Assembly (NCBI RefSeq): GCF_005871185.1
Contig: NZ_SWKN01000010.1
Location: forward strand, 1-64,000
Direction: 5' to 3'
DNA length: 64,000 bases
Source: Limnobacter alexandrii
GTDB lineage: Bacteria; Pseudomonadota; Gammaproteobacteria; Burkholderiales; Burkholderiaceae_B
The notes below the pieces were generated by a model, which saw only the letters and a program-made list of their open reading frames with translations, was not told where the DNA came from and did not search any database. Below are positions 44,941 through 53,591 of the stretch, in pieces (within the stretch, counting starts at the first letter, position 1; every line of letters begins with the position of its first letter). The position numbers and the translations under genes are program-made.

Positions 44941-45118
44941 TTGATTCGGCCTCTTGAACCGAGTCGCCCGCAAAGCGATGGGGTTCCCCCACGTTTTAAG
45001 GGTAGGCCAACTGCTTGTGCAATCGCATACTCCCCCTAGGGGCGAGCATTGCGACCAAGCAAGTGTCTCTGTCTCCTCAAGCCCTGTTAAGCCCGCTTTT
45101 TCAAGCGGGCTTTTTTTT
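44941..45118 (+). ncRNA. Candidate structured RNA ending in an intrinsic terminator
   Basis: This stretch after rfaD has no credible gene but is full of pairing. There is a short hairpin TGGGG-TTC-CCCCA (44979-44991); a long interrupted hairpin 45010-45064 (ACTGCTTG with CAAGCAAGT, TCGCA with TGCGA, CTC/GAG and CCC/GGG at the tip, with a C-C mismatch); a possible closing stem CTTGA/TCAAG (44953 and 45076 areas); and then a terminator at 45091-45118. I do not recognise a family; 6S RNA was considered but not supported. It could also be the rfaD 3' UTR. Confidence 0.4.
45091..45118 (+). terminator. Intrinsic terminator after rfaD/candidate RNA
   Basis: GCCCGCTT and AAGCGGGC form an eight-bp stem with a TTTC loop, followed by eight Ts. 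It lies about 190 bp after the rfaD stop. Confidence 0.88.
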
Positions 45119-45155
45119 GCACGCACCGGTCGGGCGGCGGTGCTTAACTCACGGT

Positions 45156-45509
45156 TCAGCTTACTATGCCGCTGAAATACCATTGAAACACCATGGCCAG
45201 TGTGGCCATCAGGGCGGTCATGCCAAACGCCAGGGAAAGGGCTATCGACACCACCACGGCGCCAGTGGTTTGTCGCGTATCAACCGGGTATTCGGGGTTC
45301 AGCAAGGCATTGAATTGTTCGTCTTTCATCAGGCCATAGCGCATGGTGTCTATCCAGCCTGCAAAAGCTGACAAGGGAAAGGTCAGCATGTAAAACCAGA
45401 AACGTTTTTTACCCGCATAAATCCAGTGACCGCCAATGGCGCCGGTGAGCAGGGCAAGCCAGCAGAACAAAAGCTTGGATTTAAAGGGTTCTTGGGGTGA
45501 TGCATTCAT
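45156..45509 (-). CDS. TM2 domain-containing membrane protein
   Basis: A 117-residue protein with a TM2-type start: [29 protein letters not shown] has the helix-GxxGxHxxYxG pattern of that domain. Three or four hydrophobic segments are visible, the last at about 83-110. The role of bacterial TM2 proteins is not known. It is a single gene, convergent to the rfaD unit. Confidence 0.75.
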   Translation of the reverse strand: MNASPQEPFKSKLLFCWLALLTGAIGGHWIYAGKKRFWFYMLTFPLSAFAGWIDTMRYGLMKDEQFNALLNPEYPVDTRQTTGAVVVSIALSLAFGMTALMATLAMVFQWYFSGIVS

Positions 45510-45524
45510 TTTTTAAAACACTGC

Positions 45525-45553
45525 TTGTTAGATTGGATTACGCTGGCTATAAT
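45525..45553 (+). promoter_or_regulatory. Strong sigma-70 promoter of the rpsP operon
   Basis: TTGTTA at 45525-45530 and a perfect TATAAT at 45548-45553 are separated by exactly 17 bp. It lies about 100 bp before rpsP, and no other promoter of similar strength was seen in the operon. Confidence 0.75.
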
Positions 45554-45650
45554 AGCGGGTTATCGGATTTCGTGTGTCGAAATCCCAATGATTCATTCGT
45601 TTGCAGTGGCCAAAGTTTGTGCTGCAGGCACTAATTTAATAGAGGAAATT

Positions 45651-45905
45651 ATGGTCGTCATTCGACTCGCACGTGGTGGTTCTAAAAAGCGCCCATTTTA
45701 TAGCCTGGTGGCTGCTGATTCACGCAACCGTCGCGATGGCCGTTTCATCGAGCGCATCGGTTTCTACAACCCAGTAGCACCTGAAGGCTCTGAAGGCCTG
45801 CGTATTGCCATGGATCGCCTGACCTACTGGAAAAGCGTTGGTGCACAGTGCTCTTCTACAGTAGAGCGCTTGGTGGGTGAATACAACGCCAAGCAAGCTG
45901 CTTAA
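45651..45905 (+). CDS. rpsP: 30S ribosomal protein S16
   Basis: An 84-residue protein whose N-terminus [17 protein letters not shown] and [14 protein letters not shown] match S16. It is the first gene of the rpsP-rimM-trmD-rplS operon. AGAGGAA is well placed before ATG; an upstream in-frame start at 45525 would lie in the promoter and is not used. Confidence 0.97.
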   Translation: MVVIRLARGGSKKRPFYSLVAADSRNRRDGRFIERIGFYNPVAPEGSEGLRIAMDRLTYWKSVGAQCSSTVERLVGEYNAKQAA

Positions 45906-45918
45906 TACAAGCGATTGC

Positions 45919-45938
45919 GATCCGGCTTGGTCCGGATC
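45919..45938 (+). promoter_or_regulatory. Hairpin between rpsP and rimM
   Basis: GATCCGG and CCGGATC pair around a six-base loop, 13 bp after the rpsP stop. Flanking TTGCG/CGCAA can extend the stem with a bulge. There is no T run, so it may protect the rpsP mRNA end or lower expression of rimM. Confidence 0.5.
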
Positions 45939-45968
45939 ACACGCAAGCTAGAAAGCAGGTTGTGATAC

Positions 45969-45999
45969 AAAGTCCGTGGATGCTCCGTTCGCGGACTTT
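45969..45999 (+). promoter_or_regulatory. Terminator-like hairpin upstream of rimM
   Basis: AAAGTCCG and CGGACTTT pair around a 15-base loop, followed by T-rich sequence (TGTTTTTGG). It could work as a weak terminator or attenuator between rpsP and the lower-expressed rimM-trmD. Confidence 0.5.
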
Positions 46000-46039
46000 T
46001 GTTTTTGGTTTGATGGTTTGCCATTTTTGGACACCGAGC

Positions 46040-46606
46040 ATGAACGTACCCGACGATTTGGTAGAACTGGGCCGAATTGGTGAACCCTACGGCCTGAAGG
46101 GCTGGGTCAATGTGTTGCCTTCGTCTGAAGAGCCCGATGTGTTGCTAAAGAGCAAGCAGTGGTGGGTTTCGCGCCTGCCAGCCTCCGAAGGGGCCGCGGT
46201 TGGTCGCACAGCGCAGCCGAAATTCGAAGACCTTGTGTTTGAGCCTTTTCGTGTCTTGCAAAGCAAGTCACACTCCAGCCGCATTGTTGCCCATCTTGAG
46301 GGGGTAGAGCAGCCAGAACTGGCAGCCCAATTCAAGGGGCGCCGGGTTTATGTGTCGCGCGCACGGTTTCCCGCTCCTGCTGAGGGTGAGTACTATTGGG
46401 TCGATTTGGTGGGGTGTGTGGTGAGCAACTTGCAAGGCAGGGTGTTGGGTACAGTTGTTCAGGTTGTTGACCATGGCGCGCACCCTATTTTGTCGGTCAA
46501 GGGCGAAGCTGAGCAGGACATGCTGATTCCATTCGTGGCAGCCTATGTTTTGAATGTAGACACGCAGGCCAAGCAAATTCAAGCGGACTGGCAGGAAGAC
46601 TACTGA
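46040..46606 (+). CDS. rimM: Ribosome maturation factor RimM
   Basis: A 188-residue protein with an N-terminal barrel ([18 protein letters not shown]) and a C-terminal PRC-barrel ([18 protein letters not shown]...[10 protein letters not shown]...MLIPFV). It binds S19 during 30S assembly. The ATG at 46040 matches the family; the frame is open further upstream but that part lies over the two hairpins. Its stop codon overlaps the trmD start by one base. Confidence 0.95.
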   Translation: MNVPDDLVELGRIGEPYGLKGWVNVLPSSEEPDVLLKSKQWWVSRLPASEGAAVGRTAQPKFEDLVFEPFRVLQSKSHSSRIVAHLEGVEQPELAAQFKGRRVYVSRARFPAPAEGEYYWVDLVGCVVSNLQGRVLGTVVQVVDHGAHPILSVKGEAEQDMLIPFVAAYVLNVDTQAKQIQADWQEDY

Positions 46607-47346
46607 TGCCAGGTCCTCGCTTTGACGTGATCACGCTTTTTCCCGACCAGTTTCCGAATTTGATTGAGTTGGGTGTGGTTGGCAGGGCTTTCAAGAAGCA
46701 GTTGTTTGAACTGAATTGCTGGAATCCGCGCGATTTCACCGAGGACCCCCACAGAACTGTGGATGACAGGCCTTACGGCGGTGGCCCGGGCATGGTGATG
46801 CTGGCTGAACCTTTGGTGCGCTGTGTCAAAGCGATTCGTTCTGAACGCGGCGACCAGGCTCCTGTGGTGTTTCTCACGCCGCACGGTCCATTGCTTCAAC
46901 AGGCCAACATTCGGGCGATGAGTGATCAGGGTACCGGTGCAATTTTATTGTGTGGCCGCTACGAGGGTGTGGATCAGCGCTTTATCGATGCGTACGTGGA
47001 TCAAACCTACTGTTTGGGTGATTTTGTACTGTCGGGTGGTGAACTTGCGGTGGCCTGTTTTGTTGATGCATGGGTGCGTTTGTTGCCTGATGTGTTGAAT
47101 CATGCCTTGTCTGCGACTCAGGATTCGTTTGAGGCGGGTTTGCTGGACTGTCCGCACTACACTCGACCGGAAGTTTTTGAAAATAAAGCAGTTCCGGACG
47201 TGCTTTTGTCTGGAAATCATGCCAAAATAGAGAGTTGGCGTTTTGAGCAAGCGAAAGCTTACACGGAACGTTATCGACCTGAATTGCTGGAAAGCTTTGC
47301 GCCTGATTCGACGAATCAAGCCGGGAAAACTGGCAAGGAGGTTTAG
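46606..47346 (+). CDS. trmD: tRNA (guanine-N1)-methyltransferase
   Basis: A 246-residue SPOUT-class methyltransferase that makes m1G37 in t[39 protein letters not shown] and the knot region [10 protein letters not shown] are diagnostic. It is translated directly after rimM and followed by rplS 120 bp downstream. Confidence 0.97.
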   Translation: MPGPRFDVITLFPDQFPNLIELGVVGRAFKKQLFELNCWNPRDFTEDPHRTVDDRPYGGGPGMVMLAEPLVRCVKAIRSERGDQAPVVFLTPHGPLLQQANIRAMSDQGTGAILLCGRYEGVDQRFIDAYVDQTYCLGDFVLSGGELAVACFVDAWVRLLPDVLNHALSATQDSFEAGLLDCPHYTRPEVFENKAVPDVLLSGNHAKIESWRFEQAKAYTERYRPELLESFAPDSTNQAGKTGKEV

Positions 47347-47466
47347 GTTGGTGGATTGCTTGCATCAAACCGGCAGGCAAACACCTTTTAATTTTTTCAT
47401 CCTCTGGCGGTGCAAACTCAATTTATTGAGCCAAAAAAGCCCGTGAATGATGACTTGGAGCTATCA

Positions 47467-47847
47467 ATGAATTTGATTCAACAACTTGAGCAAGAAGAAA
47501 TTGCTCGCTTGGGTAAAGAAATTCCCGAGTTCGCCCCTGGCGACACAGTAATCGTAAGCGTTCGCGTAATCGAAGGTACACGTTCGCGTCTGCAGGCCTA
47601 CGAAGGCGTGGTAATTGCCCGTCGTAACCGTGGTCTGAATTCGTCTTTCATCGTTCGCAAGATTTCATCTGGCGAAGGTGTAGAGCGTACATTCCAGATG
47701 TACTCACCTTCCATCGAAAAGATTGAAGTGAAGCGTCGTGGTGATGTTCGCCGCGCCAAGCTGTACTACCTGCGCGATCGCTCTGGCAAGTCCGCACGTA
47801 TCAAGGAAAAGTTGCCAAACCGTGTGAACAAGCAATCTGCCCAATAA
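47467..47847 (+). CDS. rplS: 50S ribosomal protein L19
   Basis: A 126-residue ribosomal protein: [39 protein letters not shown] and [11 protein letters not shown] are typical of L19. GGAG sits seven bases before ATG. It is the last gene of the operon and is followed by a terminator. Confidence 0.97.
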   Translation: MNLIQQLEQEEIARLGKEIPEFAPGDTVIVSVRVIEGTRSRLQAYEGVVIARRNRGLNSSFIVRKISSGEGVERTFQMYSPSIEKIEVKRRGDVRRAKLYYLRDRSGKSARIKEKLPNRVNKQSAQ

Positions 47848-47890
47848 GCAGTCTGTAGTTCACGGGGCAGAAATGCCGCAGCAGTCAGAA

Positions 47891-47919
47891 AAGCCAGTTC
47901 AGTGAACTGGCTTTTTTGT
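47891..47919. terminator. Intrinsic terminator after rplS
   Basis: A nearly perfect palindrome (AAAAGCCAGTTCA against TGAACTGGCTTTT) with six Ts, 43 bp after rplS. It may also serve the convergent recG gene. The core is the same as in the terminator at 164-206. Confidence 0.85.
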
Positions 47920-47958
47920 TGTCTCGCATTCGTGAATCCTGAGCTCGAAGAGGGCAAC

Positions 47959-50070
47959 TTAGCTTAACCACCAAGGTGTTTCTTCAATCCACCGTTGTAT
48001 GTGCCGACGCGTGTTCTCTGCTTCCGGTGGCATTTGTTGCGCCAGGGTTCTGGCCAAATCCAGCAGGTCTTTGTCCACCAGTGGGTCGGCATAGCGCATC
48101 ATGGGCAAACCAGATTGCCGCTTGCCCAGCAGTTCGCCGGGGCCCCGAATTTCCAGGTCTTTTTCAGCCAGATAAAATCCATCATCGCTTTCATGCATGG
48201 CTTTCAAGCGCAATTTGGAGGTGTTTGACAAAGGCCCGCCATACAGCAGCACGCACACGCTTTGCACGCTGCCGCGCCCAACACGGCCTCGGAGTTGATG
48301 AAGTTGGGCCAGGCCAAAACGTTCCGCCTGGTCAATCACCATCAAACTGGCGTTGCCCACGTCCACGCCCACTTCAATCACTGTGGTGGACACCAGCAAA
48401 TCGAGTTCACCGGCTGCAAACGCAGCCATGGTGGTCTGTTTCAGTTTGTTGTCCTGTTTGCCATGTAGCAGGCCGATTCGCCGTGTGGGCAGTTGTTCGC
48501 ACAAGTCGGTGTAGGTGGCCTGTGCAGCTTGAAGATCGAGCGTTTCGCTTTCTTCGATCAACGGGCAGACCCAGTACACTTGTTGCCCTTTGTCAATTTC
48601 AACTTCAATGGCTGAAATGAGTTGATTCCGTTTTTTTTGGGACAGCAGCTTGGTGATGATGGGTTTTCGGCCTGGTGGTTTTTCATCCAGGCTGGATACT
48701 GCAAGGTCAGACAAATAGGTTTGCGCCAAGGTGCGAGGAATGGGTGTCGCACTCATCATGAGTTGGTGGGCCAAATGCCCGTTGTTTGCCTTGGCAATCA
48801 GTGACAGGCGCTGGGCCACACCAAAGCGGTGCTGTTCATCCACCACAACCAGTGCCAAGGCTTTGAATTCCACATGGTCCTGAACCAGGGCATGCGTGCC
48901 AATAATCACATCCACCTCACCGGCGGCCAGTGCTTTCAAGGCGCGGTCTTTTTCACTTTTTTTCATGGCCCCTTGCAACTTTGCGCAGCGCACGCCTACC
49001 GCATCAAACAGTGGGCTTAGCTTGTGGTGGTGTTGTGCTGCCAGTACTTCTGTGGGGGCCAAAATTGCAGCCTGTTTGCCGTTCTCGACAGCGCGCAAAC
49101 AGGCCATTGCAGCCACCAGTGTTTTCCCGCTTCCCACATCGCCTTGAAGCAGGCGTTGCATGGGGTAGGGGTTGGCGAGGTCTTCGAAAATTTCCTGGCA
49201 GGCACGTTCTTGGGCTCCTGTCAGCTTGAAGGGCAACTGGGCCATGAACTGCCCAAGCAGGCTGGTTTTTGAGGTTTTCGGGGCTTTCAGTGGGCTTGCT
49301 TTTTCCTGGGTGCGTTGTTGGCGGTACTCACGCAACAAAAGCTGCTGGGCCAACAGTTCATCCACCTTCACCCGCGTCCAAGCGGGGTGGGTGCGCAAAT
49401 TCAAGTTGTAGAGTTCTTCGGGTTTGGCCTGGCCGTGCAGGGTTTGTAAGGCAAGGGGCCAGGGTAGCAACTTGTATTTTTTACACAAATGGATGGGCAG
49501 GGTATCGATGAAACAAGCTGCTGGAAGCTTTTTCATCCAGCGGTGCCAGTCACTTTGTTTTAGTTGCCCGGTGCTGGGGTATACGGGTTCCAGCACGGCA
49601 TTCGCACCTGTGGCTTGTACTGTTGGGTTGGTGTTCTCGTCCAAGCTTCCAGGTGGCGCAATTTTGACGGTGGGGTGAACCATCTCGAAAGTGCCATAGC
49701 CTTGGCGAATTTGGCCGCTGACCTGGATCCGGGTGCCTTCGCTCAGTTTTTGTTGCAAACCGGGATAAAAATGAAGCCAGCGCAACAGCAAGGTGGTGTC
49801 GCCGTCTTCAACCCAAACCCGCAGTTGTTTTCTGGGGTGGTACTGCACTTCATTGCCCACCACGGTGGCCAGCAAGTTCACTTTCTGACCCACTTGAAGC
49901 GAGTCCATCGCCGTAATTGATGCCTTGTCTTCAAAACGAAGTGGCAGGTGAAGTGCCAGCCCCATCCAGTGCGGGGCGGTCAGCAGGCTTGCGACCGCGT
50001 CTGAAATGGTCGTCGGCAGCGGCAGCAGCTCCTCGAAGCCGGGCTGTTGGGTTGGGGCTGCTGCGGTCAA
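47959..50070 (-). CDS. recG: ATP-dependent DNA helicase RecG
   Basis: A 703-residue helicase that reverses stalled replication forks and moves Holliday junctions. The N-terminal wedge (about 50-200) is followed by the helicase core: Walker A GDVGSGKT, DEQH in VVDEQHRFG, SATPIPRT, and motif VI QLRGRVGRG. The start is a TTG without a clear ribosome binding site; the next in-frame Met is at about residue 36, inside conserved sequence. It is 21 bp downstream of ridA on the same strand. Confidence 0.95.
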   Translation of the reverse strand: MTAAAPTQQPGFEELLPLPTTISDAVASLLTAPHWMGLALHLPLRFEDKASITAMDSLQVGQKVNLLATVVGNEVQYHPRKQLRVWVEDGDTTLLLRWLHFYPGLQQKLSEGTRIQVSGQIRQGYGTFEMVHPTVKIAPPGSLDENTNPTVQATGANAVLEPVYPSTGQLKQSDWHRWMKKLPAACFIDTLPIHLCKKYKLLPWPLALQTLHGQAKPEELYNLNLRTHPAWTRVKVDELLAQQLLLREYRQQRTQEKASPLKAPKTSKTSLLGQFMAQLPFKLTGAQERACQEIFEDLANPYPMQRLLQGDVGSGKTLVAAMACLRAVENGKQAAILAPTEVLAAQHHHKLSPLFDAVGVRCAKLQGAMKKSEKDRALKALAAGEVDVIIGTHALVQDHVEFKALALVVVDEQHRFGVAQRLSLIAKANNGHLAHQLMMSATPIPRTLAQTYLSDLAVSSLDEKPPGRKPIITKLLSQKKRNQLISAIEVEIDKGQQVYWVCPLIEESETLDLQAAQATYTDLCEQLPTRRIGLLHGKQDNKLKQTTMAAFAAGELDLLVSTTVIEVGVDVGNASLMVIDQAERFGLAQLHQLRGRVGRGSVQSVCVLLYGGPLSNTSKLRLKAMHESDDGFYLAEKDLEIRGPGELLGKRQSGLPMMRYADPLVDKDLLDLARTLAQQMPPEAENTRRHIQRWIEETPWWLS

Positions 50071-50091
50071 GTGCGTGGCTTGAGGGCGCTG

Positions 50092-50475
50092 TTACAGGGC
50101 CAGAATGGCTTCAACTTCAAAGCGTGCGCCTTTGGGCAGGCTGGCAACACCCACAGTGGATCGAGCTGGGAAGGGTGCAGACACATATTCCTGCATGATC
50201 GCGTTGACCTGGGCGAATTCACTCAAGTCGGTTAGAAACAGGGTGAACTTCACCACATTGGCAAGACTTCCACCGGCTTCTTCGGCCACTGCTTTCAGAT
50301 TGGTGAATGCCTGGCGCGCCTGTTCTTCTGTGCTGGGGCCTACGAGATCACCTGTGGCGGGGTTCAGGCCAATTTGACCGGAGGTGAACACCAGGTTGCC
50401 CAGTTTGATGGCTTGGCTGTAGGGCCCAATGGCGGCGGGGGCTTTGGAGGTAGATACAACGGTGGCTTGTGTCAT
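50092..50475 (-). CDS. ridA: RidA family reactive enamine/imine deaminase
   Basis: A 127-residue protein with the RidA marks IGPYSQA, FTSGQIG, and the active-site Arg in PARSTVGVASLP, plus the closing Glu in RFEVEAIL. It hydrolyses reactive 2-aminoacrylate-type products released by PLP enzymes. It is the first gene of a two-gene unit with recG. Confidence 0.93.
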   Translation of the reverse strand: MTQATVVSTSKAPAAIGPYSQAIKLGNLVFTSGQIGLNPATGDLVGPSTEEQARQAFTNLKAVAEEAGGSLANVVKFTLFLTDLSEFAQVNAIMQEYVSAPFPARSTVGVASLPKGARFEVEAILAL

Positions 50476-50609
50476 GTTCAGAATTCGAGAATGTTTGGGT
50501 AAAGGAATCTAATTGCGTTCATTTGCAATGATAACGCTGAGTGGTGCATTGTGTTGCCCTTGGGGACGGTATACCATACTCGACTTGTTTGTTGCGCTGC
50601 AATGTAGGC

Positions 50610-52562
50610 ATGAGTCAAACCCAAAAACCGGCTTCGCCGCGCTCTGCGTCTTCGTCCCTGGAGGCGGGGGAACGCGACGATATTTTCTCCGAGAAGTATG
50701 CTTGGGTTGCTGTAGGTGCCTGTGGTTTGGCTTCTGTGGCTTTTGGGCCTGAGGAATCATTCAAGGCGCTGGGTGATTCTCGGCATTTGCTGTTGTTTCT
50801 GGGGCTGTTGACGGCCCTGTCAATTCTTCTTGTTTCGCTGACCTATTTCCGTGTCACCGAGCTTTTTCCAAAGGGCGGCGGTGGCTATGCCATGGCCACC
50901 AATTTGCTGGGCCCCAGGGTGGGTTTGATCGCTGGTGCGGCGTTGTTGGTGGATTATGTGTTGATGGTGGCTTTGGGCATCAGTGCATCGACGCACTTGA
51001 TGTTCAGCTTTTTGCCACCGTACTTTTACGAGTACCGGGTGTGGGTTTCAATGGCCCTGATGCTTGCGCTGATGAATTTCCACATTCAGGGACGCCACCT
51101 GAACCTGAAACCTTTCAAGTACTTGTTTGTGGCTTTTCTGTTGACTCACCTGGTTTTCATTCTGGTGGGTTTTTCTGACCACTTTCAGGACATCGGTGGG
51201 GTGGTAAAGCGCAGTATTGAAACCACCGAGTCTGATCTGAATACTTTGGGCTGGTTGCCGGTGTTGGCAATTTTTGCGCGTGGCTTTTTTCTGGGCGGTG
51301 GTACCTACACCGGCATTGAGGCCGCTTCAGACACGGTGCAGTTAAGCCGCTACAGGCAAAGCAGCGAGAACCGTCGGAAAATGTTGGCCTACGTGGCCTG
51401 TGCCCTGGCTTTTGCAGCAGCAAGCCTGGCCGCTTTGTATTTGTTGTGGGACGTGAACATTGAGCCCACGATGGCTCTGAATGGTGTGTTGTTCGAAAGG
51501 GTGTTTACCGACCTTGGCTGGGACTGGCCTTATGTCATTCTGGGATTGTTGGTCATGCTGGGGCTGGAAACGGCGGTGTTGTTACTGGCAGCCCATGTCG
51601 CTTTTGCTGTAGGCCCGCGGGTGTTGTCGACCATGGCAATTGACTCCTGGTTGCCTCACCAGTTCCGCTACCTGTCCAACCGTTTTGTGACCAAGAACGG
51701 CATTATGTTGATGGGCGGTTTGGCTTTGCTGGCCATTTACCTAAGCGATGCGAATGTGGATTTGTTGGTGGTGCTGTTCTCCATCAATGTGTTTATCGTG
51801 TTCAGCCTTTCCATGCTGGGACTTTGCGTTTATTGGCTCAAAAATCGACACGAGAAACGTTTCGTCAAAGGCTTCTTGTCAGCGTCGCTGGGCTTTGCTG
51901 TTTCTGCTTCGATCTTGTTGGGCACCATCATTACCCAGTTTTTTCAAGGTGGGTGGATCACCATGCTGATCACCACGGTGGTGGTGGTGGTGTGCTTGTG
52001 GGTACGCAACCACTACCGGGAAACCAAAGAAAAAATTGCGAAGATTGATGAAGTGTTTGCCATGGCGCAGTATGGCTCGGCACACTCGCCACCCGAGTTG
52101 ATTCCCGATGGCAACACGGCGGTGTTCATTGTGGGCAACAGCCGGGGTGGTGGCTTGCACGCCTTGCTTTGGGTGCAGCGCATGTTTCCCAACCACTTTC
52201 AGAATTTCGTGTTCATGAATGCACGCACTGTAGACTCCAAGGCCTACGGTGGTCGTGAAGCGCTTGAAGCAATGCGCGTGGATGCTTCTGTTTCACTGAA
52301 CTACTTCGTGAACTTCTGTCGCAGCCACGGTTTGCGTGCCAAGAGTTATTTGTCTTTCGGAACGGACGCGGTGGAAGAGCTAACGAACCTGGCGAAGGCG
52401 GTTGCTGAAAACCATCCCAATGCAATTTTCTTCACCAGCAAGCTGGTGTTTGAGAATGAAAACATTCTGACCCGCTTGTTGCACAATCAGGCTGCATTGG
52501 AACTTCAACGCCGTTTGCACAACGCTGGCCAGCAAATGGTGATTTTGCCCATGCGTCTTTAA
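50610..52562 (+). CDS. APC superfamily amino-acid permease with C-terminal cytosolic domain
   Basis: A 650-residue protein. Residues about 35-480 contain around twelve membrane helices in the APC pattern (FGPEESFKALGD, LFPKGGGGYAMATNLLGPRVGLIAG, FLGGGTYTGIEAASDTV). A cytosolic domain of about 155 residues follows, with VFIVGNSRGGGLHALLWVQRMFP and ending in MVILPMRL. The size and the extra domain are like the large bacterial APC or KUP-like transporters. The substrate is unknown. The ATG at 50610 is used; an upstream frame extension has no support. It runs toward oxyR. Confidence 0.82.
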   Translation: MSQTQKPASPRSASSSLEAGERDDIFSEKYAWVAVGACGLASVAFGPEESFKALGDSRHLLLFLGLLTALSILLVSLTYFRVTELFPKGGGGYAMATNLLGPRVGLIAGAALLVDYVLMVALGISASTHLMFSFLPPYFYEYRVWVSMALMLALMNFHIQGRHLNLKPFKYLFVAFLLTHLVFILVGFSDHFQDIGGVVKRSIETTESDLNTLGWLPVLAIFARGFFLGGGTYTGIEAASDTVQLSRYRQSSENRRKMLAYVACALAFAAASLAALYLLWDVNIEPTMALNGVLFERVFTDLGWDWPYVILGLLVMLGLETAVLLLAAHVAFAVGPRVLSTMAIDSWLPHQFRYLSNRFVTKNGIMLMGGLALLAIYLSDANVDLLVVLFSINVFIVFSLSMLGLCVYWLKNRHEKRFVKGFLSASLGFAVSASILLGTIITQFFQGGWITMLITTVVVVVCLWVRNHYRETKEKIAKIDEVFAMAQYGSAHSPPELIPDGNTAVFIVGNSRGGGLHALLWVQRMFPNHFQNFVFMNARTVDSKAYGGREALEAMRVDASVSLNYFVNFCRSHGLRAKSYLSFGTDAVEELTNLAKAVAENHPNAIFFTSKLVFENENILTRLLHNQAALELQRRLHNAGQQMVILPMRL

Positions 52563-52602
52563 GGTTTCGAACAAAAGATGTGTTGCTTGATGTGGCTGCG
52601 TT

Positions 52603-52618
52603 TGCAATAATAATTGCA
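52603..52618. promoter_or_regulatory. Palindrome upstream of oxyR
   Basis: TGCAAT-AATA-ATTGCA lies 26 bp before the oxyR start. LysR-type regulators often bind such sites to control their own gene; an ATAG half-site typical of OxyR targets is nearby (52632). No matching divergent gene is present. Confidence 0.4.
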
Positions 52619-52643
52619 CTCGCAGTTTTGATAGCAAAATTAA

Positions 52644-53588
52644 ATGACCCTCACCGAACTCAAGTACATTGTGGCGTTGGCCCGCGAAAAGCATTTTGGC
52701 CGTGCTGCGGATGCCTGTTTTGTCAGCCAGCCCACCTTGTCCGTCGCGATTAAAAAGCTTGAAGAAGAGCTCAGTGTTTCCCTCTTTGAACGGGGGTCCA
52801 GCGAAGTGTCGTTGACGCCTGTGGGTGAGCGAATTGTGGTTCAAGCGCAGCGCGTACTCGAGGAAGCATCGGCGATCAAAAGCATTGCCCAGCAGGGTAT
52901 GGACCCGTTGGCTGGCCCCCTGCGTGTGGGTGTCATCTATACCATTGGGCCCTATTTGTTGCCGGGTTTGGTCTCCAGCATGATTGAGCGCGTGCCCTCC
53001 ATGCCCTTGGTGCTGCAAGAAAATTTTACGGTGCGCTTGCTGGAGTTGCTGAAGCAGGGGGAAATTGATGTGGCAGTGTTGGCGCTGCCAATCAACGAAT
53101 CGGGTTTTGTGATTCAGCCTTTGTACGACGAGCCATTCATGGTGGCCTTGCCAAAGTCTCACCGCTGGGCCAACGAAAAATCAATCAAGTCTGATGACCT
53201 TCGCAGTGAGAACATGTTGTTGCTGGGCACAGGGCATTGTTTCAGGGATCAGGTTTTGGGTGTGTGCCCGGAACTGTCGCGATTTTCTCAATCGTCTGAA
53301 GGCATTCAGCGCACCTTCGAGGGCAGTTCTCTTGAAACCATTCGCCACATGGTTGCTTCCGGTGTGGGGATCACGGTGCTGCCTTCCAGTTCAGTTCCAA
53401 ACCCGGTACCCAAAGAAAGTTTGCTGACTTACATTCCCTTGGCCGACGATGACACGCGACGAACCGTGGCATTGGTGTGGCGAAAAAGTTTTGGCCGGCG
53501 TGAAGCGCTGGAGGCCTTGCGCGATGCAATTATGGCGTGCGACCTCAATGGTGTTGAGTTTCTGGATGCACCCCAAATGGTGCGATAA
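52644..53588 (+). CDS. oxyR: Hydrogen peroxide-sensing transcriptional regulator OxyR
   Basis: A 314-residue LysR-family protein with the winged helix at the N-terminus (REKHFGRAADACFVSQPTLSVAIKKLE). The redox pair Cys199 and Cys208 lies in GHCFRDQVLGVC, at the same residue numbers as in E. coli OxyR, and forms a disulphide when peroxide is present. It controls catalase and peroxidase genes. ubiA follows by three bases, so the two are probably cotranscribed, as in other Burkholderiales. Confidence 0.96.
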   Translation: MTLTELKYIVALAREKHFGRAADACFVSQPTLSVAIKKLEEELSVSLFERGSSEVSLTPVGERIVVQAQRVLEEASAIKSIAQQGMDPLAGPLRVGVIYTIGPYLLPGLVSSMIERVPSMPLVLQENFTVRLLELLKQGEIDVAVLALPINESGFVIQPLYDEPFMVALPKSHRWANEKSIKSDDLRSENMLLLGTGHCFRDQVLGVCPELSRFSQSSEGIQRTFEGSSLETIRHMVASGVGITVLPSSSVPNPVPKESLLTYIPLADDDTRRTVALVWRKSFGRREALEALRDAIMACDLNGVEFLDAPQMVR

Positions 53589-53591
53589 GTG

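Noticed and set aside
44941-45118. 6S RNA gene
   Set aside because: The stretch has a rod-like fold and a terminator, but the expected length, central bubble and conserved sequences of 6S RNA could not be placed.
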